64,000 nucleotides of DNA from NCBI RefSeq assembly GCF_041081105.1, contig NZ_CP163528.1:2232001-2296000 (forward strand), written 5' to 3'. This DNA is from Promicromonospora sp. Populi. Its GTDB lineage: Bacteria; Actinomycetota; Actinomycetes; Actinomycetales; Cellulomonadaceae. The notes under the pieces are model-generated. The model searched no databases. It saw nothing but the letters and a program-made list of their open reading frames with translations, and was not told the DNA's origin. The position numbers were made by a program, and so were the translations under genes. Shown here piece after piece: positions 1-9,157 of this stretch. Positions within the stretch are counted from its first letter, which is position 1. Each line of letters begins with the position of its first letter.

Positions 1-203
1 CGCTCGAGGGCTACGTCATCGACGGCGTTCAGCAAGGTGGTCTTGCCCACACCACGGGCACCCGTGAAGATGGTGAGCCGCCCCGGCGATCCGGGCCCTT
101 CGTCGATCCCGTCGGCCACCGCGGCTATCTGGTCGTCACGCCCGACCAGATGAGGCGGGGTGGCGCCGGCCGACGGCTTGAACGGGTTCCTCGACACCGC
201 CAT
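1..203 (-). CDS. ATP-binding protein (AAA/STAND-type P-loop ATPase), N-terminal part
   Basis: The first 67 codons are present; the gene runs off the left edge. The start is ATG at 203, with a GAAAGG ribosome site about 8 nt upstream. The protein begins MAVSRNPFKPSAG and has a Walker A motif GARGVGKTT at about residues 47-55, preceded by HLVGRDDQI, a typical entry into an ORC/Cdc6-like or STAND P-loop module. It lies downstream of era on the same strand but has its own AT-rich upstream region with a dyad (217-247). The rest of the protein is not visible, so its biological role cannot be given. Confidence 0.8.
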   Translation of the reverse strand, partial: MAVSRNPFKPSAGATPPHLVGRDDQIAAVADGIDEGPGSPGRLTIFTGARGVGKTTLLNAVDDVALE

Positions 204-216
204 CCGGACGCCCTTT

Positions 217-247
217 CTTAGAGTTACTTATTTCTGTTTGCTCTAAG
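217..247. promoter_or_regulatory. Dyad-symmetric candidate operator upstream of the ATPase gene
   Basis: Perfect 7-bp arms CTTAGAG (217-223) and CTCTAAG (241-247) flank a 17-nt AT-rich centre. The element lies 14 nt before the ATPase start in an otherwise GC-rich sequence. The layout fits a repressor operator overlapping a promoter. No regulator can be assigned. Confidence 0.4.
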
Positions 248-281
248 CCAGGCCGGACACAGGGGCAACGCCCGGCAGCGT

Positions 282-1235
282 TCAGAAGCCCAGCTTGCGG
301 AGCTGCTTCGGGTCGCGCTGCCAGTCCTTCGCAACCTTGACGTGCAGGTCGAGATAGATCCGGTGGCCGAGCAGCTTCTCGATGCCCTGGCGCGCCTCGG
401 TGCCTACTGACCGCAGCCGGGACCCGCCGCGGCCGATGATGATCGCCTTCTGGGAGTCGCGCTCCACGTACAGGTTGACGCGCACGTCCAGGAGCGACGG
501 CTTGCCCTTCTCGGGATCGCCCGTGCCCTCGCGCTCGACGATCTCGTCGACGACCACCGCGAGCGAGTGCGGCAGCTCGTCGCGCACGCCCTCCAGGGCG
601 GCCTCGCGTACGAGCTCCGCCACCATGACGGCCTCGGGCTCGTCGGTCAGCTCGCCGTCCGGGTACAGGTCGGGCCCCTCCGGCAGGTGCGAGATGAGCA
701 CCGCCTCGAGCTCCTCGACCTGGTAGCCGTCCTTCGCCGACACGGGCACGATGTCGGCCCACTCGCGGTCCACGGTCGTCGCCAGCTTGTCGACGGAGAT
801 GAGGTGCTCCATGAGGACCTCGCGCGGCACGAGGTCGGCCTTCGTCACGACGGCGACGACCGGCACCCGCCGGCGCCCCGTCATCAGCTCGGCCAGCTGG
901 GCCGCGATGTAGCGGTCGCCGGGTCCCACCTTCTGGTCGGCGGGCAGGCAGAACGCAATGACGTCCACCTCGGACAGCGTGTCGCGCACCAGGTCGTTGA
1001 GCCGCTCGCCCAGCAGCGTGCGCGGCCGGTGCAGGCCCGGCGTGTCCACCAGCACGAGCTGGGCGTCCGGCCGGTGCACGATCCCGCGGATGGTGTGCCG
1101 GGTGGTCTGGGGCCGCGCCGACATGATCGCGACCTTCTGCCCCACCAGCGCGTTCGTCAGGGTGGACTTGCCGGCATTGGGGCGGCCCACCAGGCAGGCG
1201 AACCCGCTCCGGTGCTCCGTGGGGGTGTCGCTCAC
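282..1235 (-). CDS. era: GTPase Era, ribosome-assembly factor
   Basis: This 317-aa protein has the canonical Era layout. The G1 loop GRPNAGKST is near residues 18-26, followed by G3 DTPG and G4 TKAD. A C-terminal KH domain contains IIIGRGGSRLR and ends in the family-typical LRKLGF. Era binds 16S rRNA and helps mature the 30S subunit. The GTG start overlaps the stop of the upstream CorC-family gene by 4 bp (GTGA), so the two are translationally coupled in a phoH-ybeY-corC-era operon. This order is widely conserved in actinobacteria. Confidence 0.97.
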   Translation of the reverse strand: MSDTPTEHRSGFACLVGRPNAGKSTLTNALVGQKVAIMSARPQTTRHTIRGIVHRPDAQLVLVDTPGLHRPRTLLGERLNDLVRDTLSEVDVIAFCLPADQKVGPGDRYIAAQLAELMTGRRRVPVVAVVTKADLVPREVLMEHLISVDKLATTVDREWADIVPVSAKDGYQVEELEAVLISHLPEGPDLYPDGELTDEPEAVMVAELVREAALEGVRDELPHSLAVVVDEIVEREGTGDPEKGKPSLLDVRVNLYVERDSQKAIIIGRGGSRLRSVGTEARQGIEKLLGHRIYLDLHVKVAKDWQRDPKQLRKLGF

Positions 1236-2626
1236 GAGGTCACTTCCTTCTGGTCACGCTTCTGATCACGGTGGTCGTGCTGGTCGAGACCACCGTTGCT
1301 GTCGTCCGGCTCGGCCGCCGGCTCGGTGCGGTGCACGAGGATCGTCGAGATCTGCTTGCGCCGGCCCTCCACCCGCTCCGCCTCCAGGTGTACACCGCGG
1401 ACCACTACCGATGATCCCGCGAGCGGCACCTTGCCCAGCACCTTGGCGAGCAGGCCACCGGCGGTGTCCACGTCGTCGTCGTCCAGGCGCAGGTCGAACA
1501 GGTCGCCGAGCTCGTCGACCGGCAGGCGGGCCGGTACCCGCAGGACGCCCCCGCCCAGGTCCTCGACCTCCTGGACCGGCACGGTGTCGTGCTCGTCGGT
1601 GAGCTCGCCGACCACCTCCTCCAGGACGTCCTCGATGGTCACCAGGCCCGCGACGCCACCGTACTCGTCGACGACGAGCGCGATGTGGCTGGCCGAGGCC
1701 TGCATCTCACGCAGCAGGTCGTCGATCGGCTTGGACTCGGGCACGAAGACCGCGTCGCGGGCCACGTCGGAGGCGGGCCGTCGCGACGGCTCGCGCGCGC
1801 CACGCGCGCCGTCGTCCACGGGCCAGACCACCGCTGCCACGACGTCCTTGAGGTAGGCGACGCCGACGACGTCGTCCACCGACTCCCCGACCACGGGCAC
1901 GCGGGAGAAACCGGAGCGCAGGAACAGCCGCAGGACCCGGTCGAGCGAGGTATCAGCATGCACGGTCACCATGTCGGTGCGCGGCACCATGACCTCGCGC
2001 GTGATGGTGCCGCCCAGCTCGATCACCGAGCGGATGAGCTCCCGGTCGGACTCCTCGAAGGCACTGCTCTCCCCCACCCGGTCCGCGATGTCGCGCAGCT
2101 CGGCCTCCGTGGGCGGCGACGGGTCGTAGCTCGGCACCGACAGCCGCGTGAGCCACGCAACCGCGCGCGAGACGCCGGACAGCGGGCCGACCAGCGCGAG
2201 CAGCACCGCCACCGGGTTGCGGAAGCCGAGCGCACGCGGCGACACCCGCACGAAGACGACCCCGACGACAACACCCACCACCAGCGCGATCAGCATGACC
2301 GGCAGCTCGTTGGGCACCCCCTCGCCCGGGAACACCTGCTGGACCAGCAGCGTCCCGGCCGCGATGGCGACCACCTCGGCGACAACACGCACCAGCGCGA
2401 ACGAGGCCACGGTCGCCGTCGGATCAACCCCGAGCGCCTGGGCGCGGCGAATGCGGGCGGCACGCTCCGGATCCGGCGTCCGGCCCAGCTCGGCCTCCGC
2501 GAGCGCCTCCGTGAGGGAGGCGCGGGTGACGCGCAGGAGGGCGGCCTCGCCGGCCGAGAGCATGCCCGCCAGGGCCAGGCCGACCAGCACGAACAGGGTC
2601 AGCAGCAGGACGACCACGTCGGTCAC
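1232..2626 (-). CDS. CNNM/CorC (HlyC) family membrane protein
   Basis: This 464-aa protein starts at GTG 2626, which overlaps the ybeY stop by 4 bp. It has an N-terminal DUF21 membrane domain (several hydrophobic segments, residues about 1-180), a CBS-domain pair ([17 protein letters not shown] onward; the second has [20 protein letters not shown]), and a C-terminal CorC/HlyC domain. Family members are linked to Mg2+/Co2+ efflux or tolerance, and the CBS pair usually senses adenine nucleotides. A much longer in-frame reading exists, but it would run through ybeY, so the coupled GTG is the start. Two further paralogues lie at 20364-22759. Confidence 0.93.
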   Translation of the reverse strand: MTDVVVLLLTLFVLVGLALAGMLSAGEAALLRVTRASLTEALAEAELGRTPDPERAARIRRAQALGVDPTATVASFALVRVVAEVVAIAAGTLLVQQVFPGEGVPNELPVMLIALVVGVVVGVVFVRVSPRALGFRNPVAVLLALVGPLSGVSRAVAWLTRLSVPSYDPSPPTEAELRDIADRVGESSAFEESDRELIRSVIELGGTITREVMVPRTDMVTVHADTSLDRVLRLFLRSGFSRVPVVGESVDDVVGVAYLKDVVAAVVWPVDDGARGAREPSRRPASDVARDAVFVPESKPIDDLLREMQASASHIALVVDEYGGVAGLVTIEDVLEEVVGELTDEHDTVPVQEVEDLGGGVLRVPARLPVDELGDLFDLRLDDDDVDTAGGLLAKVLGKVPLAGSSVVVRGVHLEAERVEGRRKQISTILVHRTEPAAEPDDSNGGLDQHDHRDQKRDQKEVTS

Positions 2627-3071
2627 CGGGTGGCGAGGAAGGTCAGGAGGAGCTTGCGCTGGAGCGTGAACATCTCCTTCTCCTCCTCCGGCTCGGCGTG
2701 GTCGTAGCCGAGCAGGTGCAGGATCCCGTGCGTCGTCAGGAGCAGGAGCTCCTCGGTGGTGGAGTGACCGGCGGCCTTGGCCTGGGTGACCGCGACCTCC
2801 GGGCACAGCACGATGTCGCCGAGCGTGCCGGCGGGGGTGACCTCGCCGTCCCGCCCGGGACGTAGCTCGTCCATCGGGAAGGAGAGGACGTCGGTCGGGC
2901 CGGGCTCGTCCATCCACTGCACGTGCAGGTCGGTCATGACGGTGGTGTCGACCAGGATGATCGACAGCTCCGACTGCGGGTGCACCCGCATGGCGTCGAG
3001 CACGTAGCGGCCGAGCGCGGCGAACTCCGCCTCGTCGACCTCGAACCCCGACTCGTTGTTGACCTCGATGC

Positions 3072-3075
<4 letters not shown>
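2623..3075 (-). CDS. ybeY: Endoribonuclease YbeY, rRNA maturation factor
   Basis: This 150-aa protein carries the diagnostic metal-binding motif [11 protein letters not shown] near residues 115-125, in which three histidines bind Zn2+. It also has the upstream DVLSFPMDE segment. YbeY processes the 16S rRNA 3' end and takes part in ribosome quality control. The start is GTG (3073-3075), overlapping the phoH stop (GTGA), and its own stop overlaps the CorC-family start. The length is normal for the family. Confidence 0.95.
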
Positions 3076-4127
<1,052 letters not shown>

Positions 4128-4249
4128 GAGCCGGCCTCGCGGGCCGATCCGCTCCTTAGTGCGGTAGGGATGACGACGCCCCCATCCTATCGACCTGCCC
4201 GGGTGACGCCACGGACTTTCCACAGACCGCCGCCGGAGGGTCGTGCCGG

Positions 4250-4600
4250 TCACGCGAAGCCGGGCAGCTCCCCGCCCGCGAGCAGGTGCGCGTGCACGTG
4301 GAACACCGTCTGGCCGGCCTTGGGCCCGGTGTTGAAGATCAGCCGGTACTGGCCGTCCGCGAGGTCGCTCGCGACGCCGTCGGCGAGCGCGACCACGTTC
4401 GCGAGGCCGGCGGGGTCGGACGCTGCGAACGCTGGCACGTCCGGGTAGTGCTCCTTCGGTACCACGAGCACGTGCACGGGCGCCTTGGGGGCGATGTCCC
4501 GGAAGGCGACAGCGGTGTCCGACGACGCCACGACGTCAGCGGGGATGTCGCCCGCCACGATCTTGCAGAAGAGGCAGTCAGGGCTGTCAGTGCTCGTCAT
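4250..4600 (-). CDS. HIT-family nucleotide-binding protein
   Basis: This 116-aa protein has the histidine triad HVHAHLL near its C-terminus and the N-terminal CLFCKIVAGDIP zinc-binding segment found in HINT-like proteins. Such proteins hydrolyse adenosine phosphoramidates or related nucleotides. The ATG at 4600 is chosen because a TAGCCT box (4608-4613) lies exactly 7 nt upstream, the leaderless arrangement. It is 122 nt upstream of phoH on the same strand, so it may be cotranscribed. Confidence 0.93.
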   Translation of the reverse strand: MTSTDSPDCLFCKIVAGDIPADVVASSDTAVAFRDIAPKAPVHVLVVPKEHYPDVPAFAASDPAGLANVVALADGVASDLADGQYRLIFNTGPKAGQTVFHVHAHLLAGGELPGFA

Positions 4601-4607
4601 GGTCCGC

Positions 4608-4613
4608 AGGCTA
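4608..4613 (-). promoter_or_regulatory. Candidate -10 box of the HIT gene (leaderless)
   Basis: TAGCCT lies 7 nt before the ATG at 4600, so transcription would begin at or next to the start codon. No Shine-Dalgarno sequence is present. Confidence 0.45.
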
Positions 4614-4677
4614 CCGGGGCTGTCCGGGCGAGGCTCGCGCAGGTCGCCCGGCCGACCCCGGTGCGCTTCGCGAGGTT

Positions 4678-4703
4678 TTTCCAGAATGTTACGAACTTGG
4701 AAA
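4678..4703. promoter_or_regulatory. Dyad element in the HIT / HhH-protein divergent region
   Basis: Arms TTTCCA (4678-4683) and TGGAAA (4698-4703) flank a centre containing GTTACGAAC. It is an AT-rich patch in the 244-bp divergent intergenic region and could be an operator for either side. Inference only. Confidence 0.3.
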
Positions 4704-4844
4704 TGCCCGGGTGAAGGTGATGTGGGAGAGTTTGCGACGTTCGATGGAGATTGGCGTTCTGCAACACGGTTTCGTGGTCGCCCCCCACGCAGGTCTCGTC
4801 GTCGCCCCTCACACCACATACATAGCAGTCACCTGGAGGTTCGC

Positions 4845-6266
4845 GTGGGTTGGTTCATCGCCCAATCGCTCGCATTCATCATCATCGCGGCCCTGATCGG
4901 CCTCGCGATCGGCATCTGGATCGGCTGGCTCGTCTGGGGCCGACGGTCCAGGGGCAAGCACGCCACGGAGAAGGCCGAGGCCGCCCGCCTGGCCGCCGAG
5001 TCTGGTTCCGCCACCAAGAAGGCGACAAAGGCCAAGGGCAAGGGCAAGGGCAGCGTCGCGGAGAAGGCCGGCGAGGCGGAGAAGGCCGACGCCGAGCCAG
5101 TTCCCGCCGCCGTCGCGACGGGTGCCGCCGTGGCAGCCGCCGGCAGCGACGGGTCCGACGAGACGGACACCCCGACTACGGTCGGCACCGACACCGCTGC
5201 TTCTGACGCCGACGCCGCATCCGACGACACCGCTGACAGCGAGGCCGAGGTCGAGGCCGCCAAGTCCGCCGTCGTCGCCGAGGCTGAGGCCGTCGCGCGC
5301 AAGGCCGCCGAGGCGCGCGCCGCCAAGGCTGACGCCAAGGACGGTGCCAAGGACGAAGCAGGCACCAAGGCCGAGGCCGAGGCCGCCGTCGCGGCCGCCG
5401 CTGTCGAGGCTCCTGCTGTCGAGGCTCCTGCTGTCGAGACGCCCGCCGAGACGCCCGCCGCCGAGACCCCGGACGACCTGCGTCGCATCGAGGGCATCGG
5501 ACCGAAGATCGCGTCCGCCCTGGTGGCCGCCGGTTACCCGACCTACGCCAAGATCGCCGCCGCGTCCGAGGACGAGCTGCGCGAGGCCGTCGCGGGCCAG
5601 GGCATCAAGTTCGCGCCCGCGGCCGCCAGCTGGGCCGACCAGGCCAAGTACCTGGCCGACGGCGACGAGGCCGGCCTGCAGGAGTTCCAGGACTACCTCG
5701 TCGGGGGCCAGGAGCGCCGCGCGAAGTTCAACGAGAACGTGGACTACACCGACGTCGACGAGATCGCGGACGCCGACGCCAAGGCCGCGGCCCTCGCCGC
5801 GGACGAGGCGGAGGCCGTCGCGGCCGAGCCGGAGCCGGAACCCGAGCCCGAGCCCGAGCCCCAGGATCTGCGCCGCATCGAGGGCATCGGCCCCAAGATC
5901 GAGGCGACGCTCCAGGCCGCCGGCTACACGACGTACGCCAAGGTCGCCGCTGCCTCGGAGGCCGAGCTGCGCGAGGCGCTCGCCACGGGCGGCATCAAGT
6001 TCGCGCCCGCGGCCGCGAGCTGGGGCGAGCAGGCGCAGCTCCTGGCGGACGGTGACGAGAGCGGCCTGCAGGAGTTCCAGGACTACCTGATCGGCGGGCA
6101 GGACCGCGCCTCGAAGTTCAAGGAGAGCGTCGACTACACCGACGTCGACGAGATCGCGGACGCCGACGCCAAGGCCGCCGCCCTCGCCGCGGACGAGGCG
6201 AAGGCCGCAGCGGCCGAGGGTGACGCCGGGGCCACCGGGGCTACCGGGTCCGAGGTGAAGGCATGA
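4845..6266 (+). CDS. Membrane-anchored protein with two helix-hairpin-helix (COG3743-like) modules
   Basis: The 473-aa protein starts at GTG 4845, with GGAGG 5 nt upstream. One transmembrane helix (residues about 8-33) is followed by a basic Lys-rich patch and a long Ala/Glu low-complexity stretch to about residue 205. Two near-identical modules follow, each starting DLRRIEGIGPKI (residues about 211-295 and 341-425) and containing IKFAPAAASW and GLQEFQDYL. An acidic Pro-Glu spacer separates them. The modules resemble the H3TH/helix-hairpin-helix family of predicted flap-endonuclease-like proteins, which suggests nucleic-acid binding. The N-out or N-in topology is not certain. The stop overlaps the next gene (ATGA), so the pair is coupled. 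The function is unknown. Confidence 0.85.
   Translation: MGWFIAQSLAFIIIAALIGLAIGIWIGWLVWGRRSRGKHATEKAEAARLAAESGSATKKATKAKGKGKGSVAEKAGEAEKADAEPVPAAVATGAAVAAAGSDGSDETDTPTTVGTDTAASDADAASDDTADSEAEVEAAKSAVVAEAEAVARKAAEARAAKADAKDGAKDEAGTKAEAEAAVAAAAVEAPAVEAPAVETPAETPAAETPDDLRRIEGIGPKIASALVAAGYPTYAKIAAASEDELREAVAGQGIKFAPAAASWADQAKYLADGDEAGLQEFQDYLVGGQERRAKFNENVDYTDVDEIADADAKAAALAADEAEAVAAEPEPEPEPEPEPQDLRRIEGIGPKIEATLQAAGYTTYAKVAAASEAELREALATGGIKFAPAAASWGEQAQLLADGDESGLQEFQDYLIGGQDRASKFKESVDYTDVDEIADADAKAAALAADEAKAAAAEGDAGATGATGSEVKA
5475..6200 (+). repeat. Internal tandem duplication, period 390 bp
   Basis: Two copies of the HhH module (from 5475 and from 5865) are in register at exactly 390 bp. For example, GACTACACCGACGTCGACG occurs at 5742 and at 6132. 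The very high identity, including synonymous sites toward the 3' end of each copy, implies recent duplication or gene conversion. Confidence 0.85.
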
Positions 6267-7117
6267 ACCTGAAGCCGGTCCTGCCCCCGGTGATCGTCCT
6301 GGTCCTCGGGCTGGGCGTGCTGTCGGCCGTGCAGGACAGCGGGTTCCGCGAGGGGATCGAGTCGGACCTGACGGAGCGGGCGCAGGGGGCCCTCTCCGCG
6401 GCCGGGCTCGACGGGCTGGAGGTCCAGCTCACGGGTCGCGACGCCGACGTGACCGCCCCGACCGACGCGGAGGCGCTGGCTGCCGCGGACGTACTGGGCG
6501 ACGTGGAGGGCATCCGCGTCGCGAACGCGTTCGGTCCGGCCGGGCCCGCACTGGCGGACGGCAGCGCGGACGTGGCTGACGACACCTCCGCCGACGAGGC
6601 AACCGCCTCGCCCTCCGCGACCGAAGAGCCGACCGAAGAGCCGACCGACGAAGCGTCGGAAGAGGCGACGCCCTCGCCCGAGCCGAGCGAGTCGCCGTCG
6701 GGCGATGCGGACCCGGCCGAGGAAGGCGCCGAGGACGAGGGCGAGCCGACGACCGAGGAGCGCGAGCAGGCGCAGGACGACCTGGTCGAGATCCCGAACA
6801 TCACGTTCGTCACGGACAGCGCGGAGCTGACCAAGGCCGGCCGCGAGGCGGTGCAGGAGGCCGCGGACGTGCTCGCCGAGCACCCGGAGGTCGAGGTCCG
6901 TATCGAGGGGCACACCGACTCGGTAGGAACCGAGGCGGACAACCTGCGGCTCAGCGAGCGTCGTGCCGAGGCGGTGCTCGACCGGCTGGTGGAGCTGGGT
7001 ATCGACCGGGACCGGCTGTCGTCGAAGGGCTTCGGCGAGTCGGACCCGGAGGTAGTCCCGCTGACCTTCGCCGACCTGGAGAAGAACCGCCGGGTCGAGT
7101 TCAACGTCCTGGACTGA
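6263..7117 (+). CDS. OmpA-family envelope protein
   Basis: This 284-aa protein starts at ATG 6263, overlapping the upstream stop. It has an N-terminal hydrophobic segment (about 6-23, signal anchor), a small domain that looks BON-like (about 30-100), an acidic Thr/Pro/Glu linker, and a C-terminal OmpA domain (about 175-284). That domain keeps GHTDSVG and NLRLSERRAEAV, whose Asp and Arg bind the diaminopimelate of peptidoglycan in the family. Mycobacterial ArfA has a comparable layout. In this probable Gram-positive it would tie a membrane protein to the cell wall. Coupling to the HhH protein suggests a shared complex, which is inference. Confidence 0.88.
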   Translation: MNLKPVLPPVIVLVLGLGVLSAVQDSGFREGIESDLTERAQGALSAAGLDGLEVQLTGRDADVTAPTDAEALAAADVLGDVEGIRVANAFGPAGPALADGSADVADDTSADEATASPSATEEPTEEPTDEASEEATPSPEPSESPSGDADPAEEGAEDEGEPTTEEREQAQDDLVEIPNITFVTDSAELTKAGREAVQEAADVLAEHPEVEVRIEGHTDSVGTEADNLRLSERRAEAVLDRLVELGIDRDRLSSKGFGESDPEVVPLTFADLEKNRRVEFNVLD

Positions 7118-7134
7118 CGGCCAGCAGTCCGCCC

Positions 7135-7190
7135 CCAGAACGACCTGAGGTACCGATCCGATCCGGATTCGGTACCTCAGGTCGTTCTGG
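7135..7190. terminator. Long bidirectional hairpin between ompA-like and rsmE
   Basis: A perfect 21-bp inverted repeat (7135-7155 and 7170-7190) has a 14-nt centre that can pair further with one bulge. It lies between two convergent genes and would form the same stem in either transcript, so it probably terminates both. No strong T-run follows. Confidence 0.75.
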
Positions 7191-7216
7191 AAGCGGACCT
7201 GCGGCGGCAAGCCCGG

Positions 7217-7984
7217 TCAGGACCAGCGGTTCAGGCGCTCGCTCAGCATGGCTATCGCTACCGGGCCGGCCGTTGACGTGCGCAGCACGTGGGGCCCCAG
7301 GCGGGCGGTGACCGCGCCGGCCTCGGTGAGCAGGGCGACCTCGCTCTCGGAGATCCCGCCCTCGGGTCCGACGACGAGGAGCACCTCGCCGGCCTCAGGC
7401 AGGCGCACGGCCGAGAGGCCGGCCTTCGCCTCCTCATGCAGCACCGCCACCGCACCGCCCGCCGCGACCACCTCGCGGGTCCGGGCGGCGAGCTGCTTGG
7501 TGCTCAGCGGCACCTCGACCTCGGGGATGCGGGACCGGCGGGCCTGCTTCGTCGCGGCGCGCACGGTGCTGACCCAGCGGGCCCGAGACTTCGCGGCCCG
7601 GTCCCCGCGCCACACCACGACGGACCGTTCGGCCTGCCAGGGGATGATCACGTCCACACCGGTCTCGGTGGCGGCCTCGATGGCCATCTCGTCGCGGTCG
7701 CCCTTGGCCAGGGCCTGGACGAGCGTCACGACGACGGCGGGCGGCGGCTCGACGTCCCGCTCCTCGACCCGCAGGTGCACCTCGGCACCGTTCACGGACT
7801 CGACGACGGTCCGCAGGCGCACGCCGGCGCCGTCGACCACGTCGATGCGCTCCCCCGGGCCGCGGCGCTGGACGACACCAGCGTGCCGCCCCTCCGCGCC
7901 GTCGAGCACGTACACGGTGCCGGGCGCGTACTGGGACAGCGGATGGGCGGTGGACGCCTCCGCGAGAAAGACCGGTGCGCTCAT
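7217..7984 (-). CDS. rsmE: 16S rRNA (uracil-1498-N3)-methyltransferase RsmE
   Basis: The 255-aa protein has the N-terminal PUA-like domain (FLAEASTAHPL onward) and a C-terminal SPOUT domain. The SAM-knot motifs VVGPEGGISESEV and LGPHVLRTSTAG are present. It methylates U1498 of 16S rRNA in the 30S subunit. The start is ATG 7984, 10 nt after the dnaJ stop; a longer in-frame reading would overlap dnaJ. It is part of the hrcA-dnaJ-rsmE operon, as in many actinobacteria. Confidence 0.95.
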   Translation of the reverse strand: MSAPVFLAEASTAHPLSQYAPGTVYVLDGAEGRHAGVVQRRGPGERIDVVDGAGVRLRTVVESVNGAEVHLRVEERDVEPPPAVVVTLVQALAKGDRDEMAIEAATETGVDVIIPWQAERSVVVWRGDRAAKSRARWVSTVRAATKQARRSRIPEVEVPLSTKQLAARTREVVAAGGAVAVLHEEAKAGLSAVRLPEAGEVLLVVGPEGGISESEVALLTEAGAVTARLGPHVLRTSTAGPVAIAMLSERLNRWS

Positions 7985-7994
7985 GGGTGGTCGA

Positions 7995-9116
7995 TCAGCG
8001 CCCGCTGAGCTTGTCGCGCAGGCGCGAGAACACGCCACCGTTGACCGACGTGAGCCGCGACTCGGGTCGCTCCTCGCCGCGCAGGACGGCGAGCTGCTGC
8101 ATGAGCGCGGTCTGCGCCTCGTCCAGGGCCGTGGGGACCTGGACCTCGATGTGCACGTTCAGGTCACCGCGACCGGCCGAGTGCAGATGCCCCACACCCA
8201 GGCCCTTCAGCGTCATGACCTGGCCGGGCTGCGTGCCTGGGCGCAGGTCGATCTCCTGCAGCCCGTCCAGCGTGTCGAGCTCCAGCACCGTGCCGAGCGC
8301 GGCCGCCGTCATCGGGACCTGGAGAGTGCAGTGCAGCTCGTCGCCGCGCCGGACGAAGGTGTCGTGCGCGCGCTCGCGGATCTCGACGTACAGGTCTCCG
8401 GCGGGGCCGCCACCGGGGCCCACCTCACCCTGCGCGGAGAGCTTGATGCGCGTGCCGGTGTCGACGCCGGCGGGCACGTTCACGGCGATGGTGCGGCGCG
8501 AGCGCACGCGGCCCTCACCGGAGCAGTCGGTGCACGGCTCGGGGATCACTGTGCCGAAGCCGCCGCAGGCGGAGCACGGCTGGTTCGTCGTGACCGGGCC
8601 CAGGAACGAGCGGGCGACCCGCTGTACGGAGCCGCGACCGTGGCAGACGTCGCAGGTTCGGGCGTGGGTGCCCGGCCGCGCGCCGTCGCCGCCACAGGTG
8701 TTGCAGACCACCGCGGTGTCGACCTGGATCTCCCGCTTGGCGCCGAAGACCGCCTCGGACAGCTCCAGGTCGAGCCGCACCAGCGCGTCGTTGCCGCGCC
8801 GCGCGCGCGGGACCGGCCCGGCGGGCTGACCGCCGCCGAAGAACGTCTCGAAGATGTCCTGGAAACCGAACCCGGCCCCGAACCCGCCACCCGCGCCGCC
8901 ACCCGGTGCGGTGGGGTCCACGCCCATGTCGTACTGCTGGCGCTTGTCCGGGTTGGAGAGCACCTCGTACGCGCGCGCGACGTCCTTGAACCGGTCCTCG
9001 CCCACGTCGCCGGCCACGTCGGGGTGCAGCTCGCGGGCCAGCTTGCGGTATGCCTTCTTGATCTGCTCGGGCGAGGCGTCGCGCGGAACACCGAGGATCT
9101 CGTAGTAGTCGGTCAC
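7995..9116 (-). CDS. dnaJ: Chaperone protein DnaJ
   Basis: This 373-aa protein has a J domain with the HPD motif (ELHPDVAG, residues about 31-38) and a Gly/Phe-rich region (about 75-110). Four CxxCxGxG-type zinc-finger repeats follow (CNTCGGDG, CDVCHGRG, CSACGGFG, CTDCSGEG), and then the substrate-binding domains. It is a DnaK co-chaperone. The GTG start at 9116 has GAGAGAG about 5 nt upstream. Because it follows hrcA by 41 bp, it should be under the same CIRCE control, matching the HrcA-linked dnaJ2 type of actinobacteria. Confidence 0.96.
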   Translation of the reverse strand: MTDYYEILGVPRDASPEQIKKAYRKLARELHPDVAGDVGEDRFKDVARAYEVLSNPDKRQQYDMGVDPTAPGGGAGGGFGAGFGFQDIFETFFGGGQPAGPVPRARRGNDALVRLDLELSEAVFGAKREIQVDTAVVCNTCGGDGARPGTHARTCDVCHGRGSVQRVARSFLGPVTTNQPCSACGGFGTVIPEPCTDCSGEGRVRSRRTIAVNVPAGVDTGTRIKLSAQGEVGPGGGPAGDLYVEIRERAHDTFVRRGDELHCTLQVPMTAAALGTVLELDTLDGLQEIDLRPGTQPGQVMTLKGLGVGHLHSAGRGDLNVHIEVQVPTALDEAQTALMQQLAVLRGEERPESRLTSVNGGVFSRLRDKLSGR

Positions 9117-9157
9117 AGGTCTCTCTCTGTGGGAAAGTTTTGTGGAAGGTGGGGATG

